Origin: Leptothermofonsia sichuanensis E412
Lineage (GTDB): Bacteria; Cyanobacteriota; Cyanobacteriia; Leptolyngbyales; Leptolyngbyaceae
DNA length: 64,000 nucleotides
Reading direction: 5' to 3'
Assembly (NCBI RefSeq): GCF_019891175.1
Contig: NZ_CP072600.1
Span: 2,790,001 to 2,854,000, forward strand
The notes under the pieces were generated by a model. The model saw only the letters and a list, made by a program, of their open reading frames with translations, was not told the DNA's origin and searched no databases. Position 1 is the stretch's first letter, and every line of letters starts with the position of its first letter. This document shows positions 61,596 through 64,000 of this stretch, piece after piece. A program made the translations under genes and the position numbers.

Positions 61596-62732
61596 TTACT
61601 TTCCAAAACCCTTACCCCAGTTTGTAGGCAGGGTAAAGCAGTGTTCCACCTGCGATCGCAGGGTGTCGTGATCCAGATTTTGCCCAATTAGCACCAACTG
61701 ATTCTTCGGTGTGCCCTTCCACTCCTCATCTTCCAGCGAGAAGCGCTTACCGCTCAGATGGAAAATATGACGCTTTGGACTTTCATTGAACCAGAGAATT
61801 CCCTTCGCCCGGAAAACATTTTCGGGAAGCTGGTTGTCGAGAAAATTCTGAAACTTCTTGATATCCAGCGGTTTGTCACTCTGGATCGAAACTGAGGTGA
61901 ATCCATCATTCTCTAAATGGTTGGAGTGATGGTGATGGTGATGGTCATCGTGGTCATGGACACAGTGCCCGTGGTCATGGTCGCAGGCAGAATGGTCATG
62001 GTGAGCCTGATCAAGGTGGTCGTGATCAGGATGATGGTCATGATCGTGACTATGCCCCTTGTCTTCTGGGGTAAAGTACTTGTCCGACTCAAACAGCCCT
62101 ACGCTCAACAGCATTGGCAGAGGAGCCTGCCCTTTGACTGTCCGCAACAGTCTGGCTCCCTGCTTAATGTCACGAATTCGGACTTCTAACGCATCCAGAT
62201 CAGCTTCTTCCACCAGGTCAGCTTTGTTCAGTAAGATAATGTCGCCGTAGGCGATCTGGCTGTAAGCAGCTTCACTGTTGAACAGATCCAGGCTGAAGTT
62301 TTCCGCATCTACCATCGTAATAATGGAATCCAGGCGGGTCATATCGCGCAGTTCAGTACCCAGGAATGTGAGCGCTACGGGCAGGGGATCAGCAAGCCCT
62401 GTGGTTTCGACCACCAGATAATCAATCCCATCCTGCCGTTCCAGCACCTTATAAACAGCCTCTACCAGATCATTATTAATCGTGCAGCAAATACAACCGT
62501 TGCTCAGCTCTACCATGCTGTTATCTGCATCGGTGGTGACGATCAACTCGTTATCGATGCCAATTTCGCCAAACTCATTGACCAGTACGGCTGTTTTCAA
62601 TCCCTGCTGATTGGTCAAAATGTAGTTGAGTAGGGTCGTCTTACCACTGCCTAAAAAGCCAGTAATGATGGTAACGGGCAACCCATGTTTGGGGGCTTCC
62701 ATCTCTGAAGCGGGAGTCACTGCTGATTGCAT
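61596..62732 (-). CDS. CobW/ZNG1-family GTP-binding metallochaperone with His-rich tract
   Basis: The 378-residue G3E GTPase has the P-loop G-F-L-G-S-G-K-T (25-32), the family metal motif C-I-C-C (80-83) and V-E-T-T-G-L-A-D-P. About residues 220-285 are rich in His and Asp (H-D-H-x-H-D-type repeats), followed by the CobW C-terminal domain. Such proteins insert or store zinc, cobalt or nickel; the extended His tract makes metal storage or transfer plausible. A ferredoxin gene abuts its stop codon. Confidence 0.92.
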   Translation of the reverse strand: MQSAVTPASEMEAPKHGLPVTIITGFLGSGKTTLLNYILTNQQGLKTAVLVNEFGEIGIDNELIVTTDADNSMVELSNGCICCTINNDLVEAVYKVLERQDGIDYLVVETTGLADPLPVALTFLGTELRDMTRLDSIITMVDAENFSLDLFNSEAAYSQIAYGDIILLNKADLVEEADLDALEVRIRDIKQGARLLRTVKGQAPLPMLLSVGLFESDKYFTPEDKGHSHDHDHHPDHDHLDQAHHDHSACDHDHGHCVHDHDDHHHHHHSNHLENDGFTSVSIQSDKPLDIKKFQNFLDNQLPENVFRAKGILWFNESPKRHIFHLSGKRFSLEDEEWKGTPKNQLVLIGQNLDHDTLRSQVEHCFTLPTNWGKGFGK

Positions 62733-62978
62733 GGCACGATTGTGAGAAAAGTCAGGTTTTAGGAAACGTTAGAAATTGAAGACCAGAAAATTGGGCAAAA
62801 GAATGGGTAGTGAATACTATACAGTGAGATGCTGGAAGCTGCATCGTCCTTATTCTTACCTTATCACTGGGAAAGGGAATAGGTATAAGTACTGGGTATC
62901 GGTGGTTCTCGGAACCCTGTTCCTGAAACCCCGGCTCCTGTCTCCGATCTTCTTCGTTCCTTCTTTCAATAAAGTCCC
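62733..62978. other. Interval upstream of cysS
   Basis: It lies between the divergent CobW gene (minus) and cysS (plus). No small gene, riboswitch or clear promoter motif was identified. Confidence 0.5.
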
Positions 62979-64000
62979 ATGTCTTTAGTCATCTACAACA
63001 CGTTAAGCCGCCGCAAAGAGCCGTTTGAGCCAATCGAACCGGGGAAGGTGCGGATGTATGTGTGTGGGATTACGGCTTATAACTACTTTCATGTGGGGAA
63101 TGCCAGAGTATTTGTGGTTTTTGATGTAGTGCGGCGCTATTTGATCTGGCGGGGGTATCAGGTGCGCTATGTCCAGAACTTTACAGATATTGATGACAAG
63201 ATCCTCAAGCGGGCGATCGCAGAAAATTCCACCATGCAGGAGGTGGCAGAGCGCTTCATTGCAGCTTATTTTGAAGACGCCGATCGGCTCAATATTCTTC
63301 GAGCTGATTCCTACCCCAGGGCAACCCACACCATTGATGGCATTCAGCGCCTGATCCATGAACTGGAGCAAACCCATTACGCCTACGCCGCTGGCGGGGA
63401 TGTCTACTACTCAGTTCACAAATTTTCCGAATATGGCAAACTCTCCGGGCGCAGACTGGAGGATATGCAGGCGGGTGCCAGTGGGCGGGTCGATGTGGAG
63501 GAGGAAAGCGACAAAAAGAAAGACCCGTTTGATTTTGCTTTGTGGAAAGCCGCTAAACCCGGTGAACCGGCCTGGGAATCTCCCTGGGGGGCAGGTCGTC
63601 CGGGCTGGCACATTGAATGTTCGGCAATGGTGCGGCAGGAGTTGGGCGAGTCGATCGACATCCACGCCGGTGGGATGGACCTCACCTTTCCTCACCACGA
63701 AAACGAAATTGCCCAGAGTGAAGCCGTCACCCATCAACCACTGGCACGCTTCTGGATGCACAATGGTTTTGTCAACATGGACGGGGAGAAGATGTCCAAG
63801 TCCCTGGGGAACATCCGCCTCACCCGTGACCTGCTGAAGGAGTATGACCCGATGGCCTTCCGCCTGTTTGTATTGCAGGCCCACTACCGCAAACCCATTG
63901 ACTTTACCAGTGAGGGGCTGGAAGCGGCTGCCAGCGGTTGGAAGACTTTAAAGGAGGCGTTACAAGCTGGTGTTGACTTTGCCAGATTGCCAGGATGGTC
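62979..64000 (+). CDS. cysS: Cysteinyl-tRNA synthetase (3' end outside window)
   Basis: ATG 62979 opens a frame that stays open to the end of the window, about 340 codons. The class I motifs are present: the HIGH-type H-V-G-N-A-R (about residue 39), the zinc ligands in V-C-G-I-T, H-I-E-C-S-A-M and H-H-E-N-E, and the K-M-S-K-S (about 270). It attaches Cys to tRNA-Cys in the cytoplasm. The remaining C-terminal anticodon-binding region lies to the right of the window. Confidence 0.95.
   Translation, partial: MSLVIYNTLSRRKEPFEPIEPGKVRMYVCGITAYNYFHVGNARVFVVFDVVRRYLIWRGYQVRYVQNFTDIDDKILKRAIAENSTMQEVAERFIAAYFEDADRLNILRADSYPRATHTIDGIQRLIHELEQTHYAYAAGGDVYYSVHKFSEYGKLSGRRLEDMQAGASGRVDVEEESDKKKDPFDFALWKAAKPGEPAWESPWGAGRPGWHIECSAMVRQELGESIDIHAGGMDLTFPHHENEIAQSEAVTHQPLARFWMHNGFVNMDGEKMSKSLGNIRLTRDLLKEYDPMAFRLFVLQAHYRKPIDFTSEGLEAAASGWKTLKEALQAGVDFARLPGW

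Noticed and set aside
1-64000. Defence island, prophage or integrated plasmid
   Set aside because: No integrase, phage structural gene, restriction, toxin-antitoxin or CRISPR-Cas gene could be recognised. Gene content is core cyanobacterial with HIP1 sites throughout.

Overview
The window is chromosomal DNA from a cyanobacterium. Direct markers are a carboxysome cluster (ccmM-ccmN-ccmO), psb28, an nblS (Hik33/DspA) homologue, a phycobilin-lyase HEAT protein, a probable cyanobacteriochrome kinase and many HIP1 octamers (GCGATCGC). The number of dispersed repeats, palindromes and tandem heptamers between genes suggests a filamentous, Leptolyngbya-like non-heterocystous lineage. That placement is an inference from genome style, not from a marker gene.

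Layout. 1-2.8 kb: 3' end of ccmM, ccmN, a small Cys-rich protein and ccmO, all plus strand. 2.8-6.4 kb: GNAT acetyltransferase, a decayed ORF, a DsrE-like protein and an AraC regulator, with several repeats. 6.5-16.8 kb: a long minus-strand run of cpcF-like lyase, PEP carboxykinase, PBP4-type peptidase, trehalose synthase/maltokinase fusion and secreted serine protease. 16.9-21.5 kb: a signalling block with a tandem-GAF histidine kinase, its abutting response regulator and a receiver-PAS-kinase hybrid. 21.8-28.8 kb: subtilase remnant, FemAB-like protein, uppS, a broken small gene, phasin-like protein, argC and ribBA. 29-34.1 kb: FHA-pseudokinase, zinc-ribbon/FHA protein, glycosyltransferase, tRNA-Arg(CCG) and a coiled-coil M23 peptidase. 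34.4-42.2 kb: lexA, a DUF2126 protein, a Met-rich zinc-ribbon protein, an Asp-rich secreted protein, psb28-moaB and a TPR lipoprotein/secreted protein. 42.5-48 kb: purD, nblS, a second GNAT protein and a TerB-like protein. 48-64 kb: glycosyltransferase, ABC permease, deaminase fragment, dtd, BCD/PucC transporter, aldo-keto reductase, CheY-like regulator, photolyase, EamA transporter, malic enzyme, radC, ferredoxin-CobW pair and the 5' part of cysS.

How the genes relate. Most are housekeeping genes in short or single transcription units. Clear functional groups are the carboxysome genes, the kinase/response-regulator pair whose stop and start codons abut, the CobW-ferredoxin pair whose stop and start codons abut, and psb28-moaB four bases apart. 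Light sensing and acclimation recur (probable bilin-binding kinase, nblS, photolyase, BCD-type transporter, Psb28). Central carbon genes (pckA, malic enzyme, treS-mak) are present but not in one operon.

I found no obvious defence island, prophage, CRISPR array or intact transposase. The least ordinary features are the tandem cyanobacteriochrome-like GAF kinase, the FHA protein with a catalytically dead kinase domain, two short leader ORFs made by duplication of gene starts, a small Cys-rich gene inside the ccm cluster, a Met-rich zinc-ribbon protein, and at least six families of short dispersed repeats, some of which supply the ends of coding sequences.
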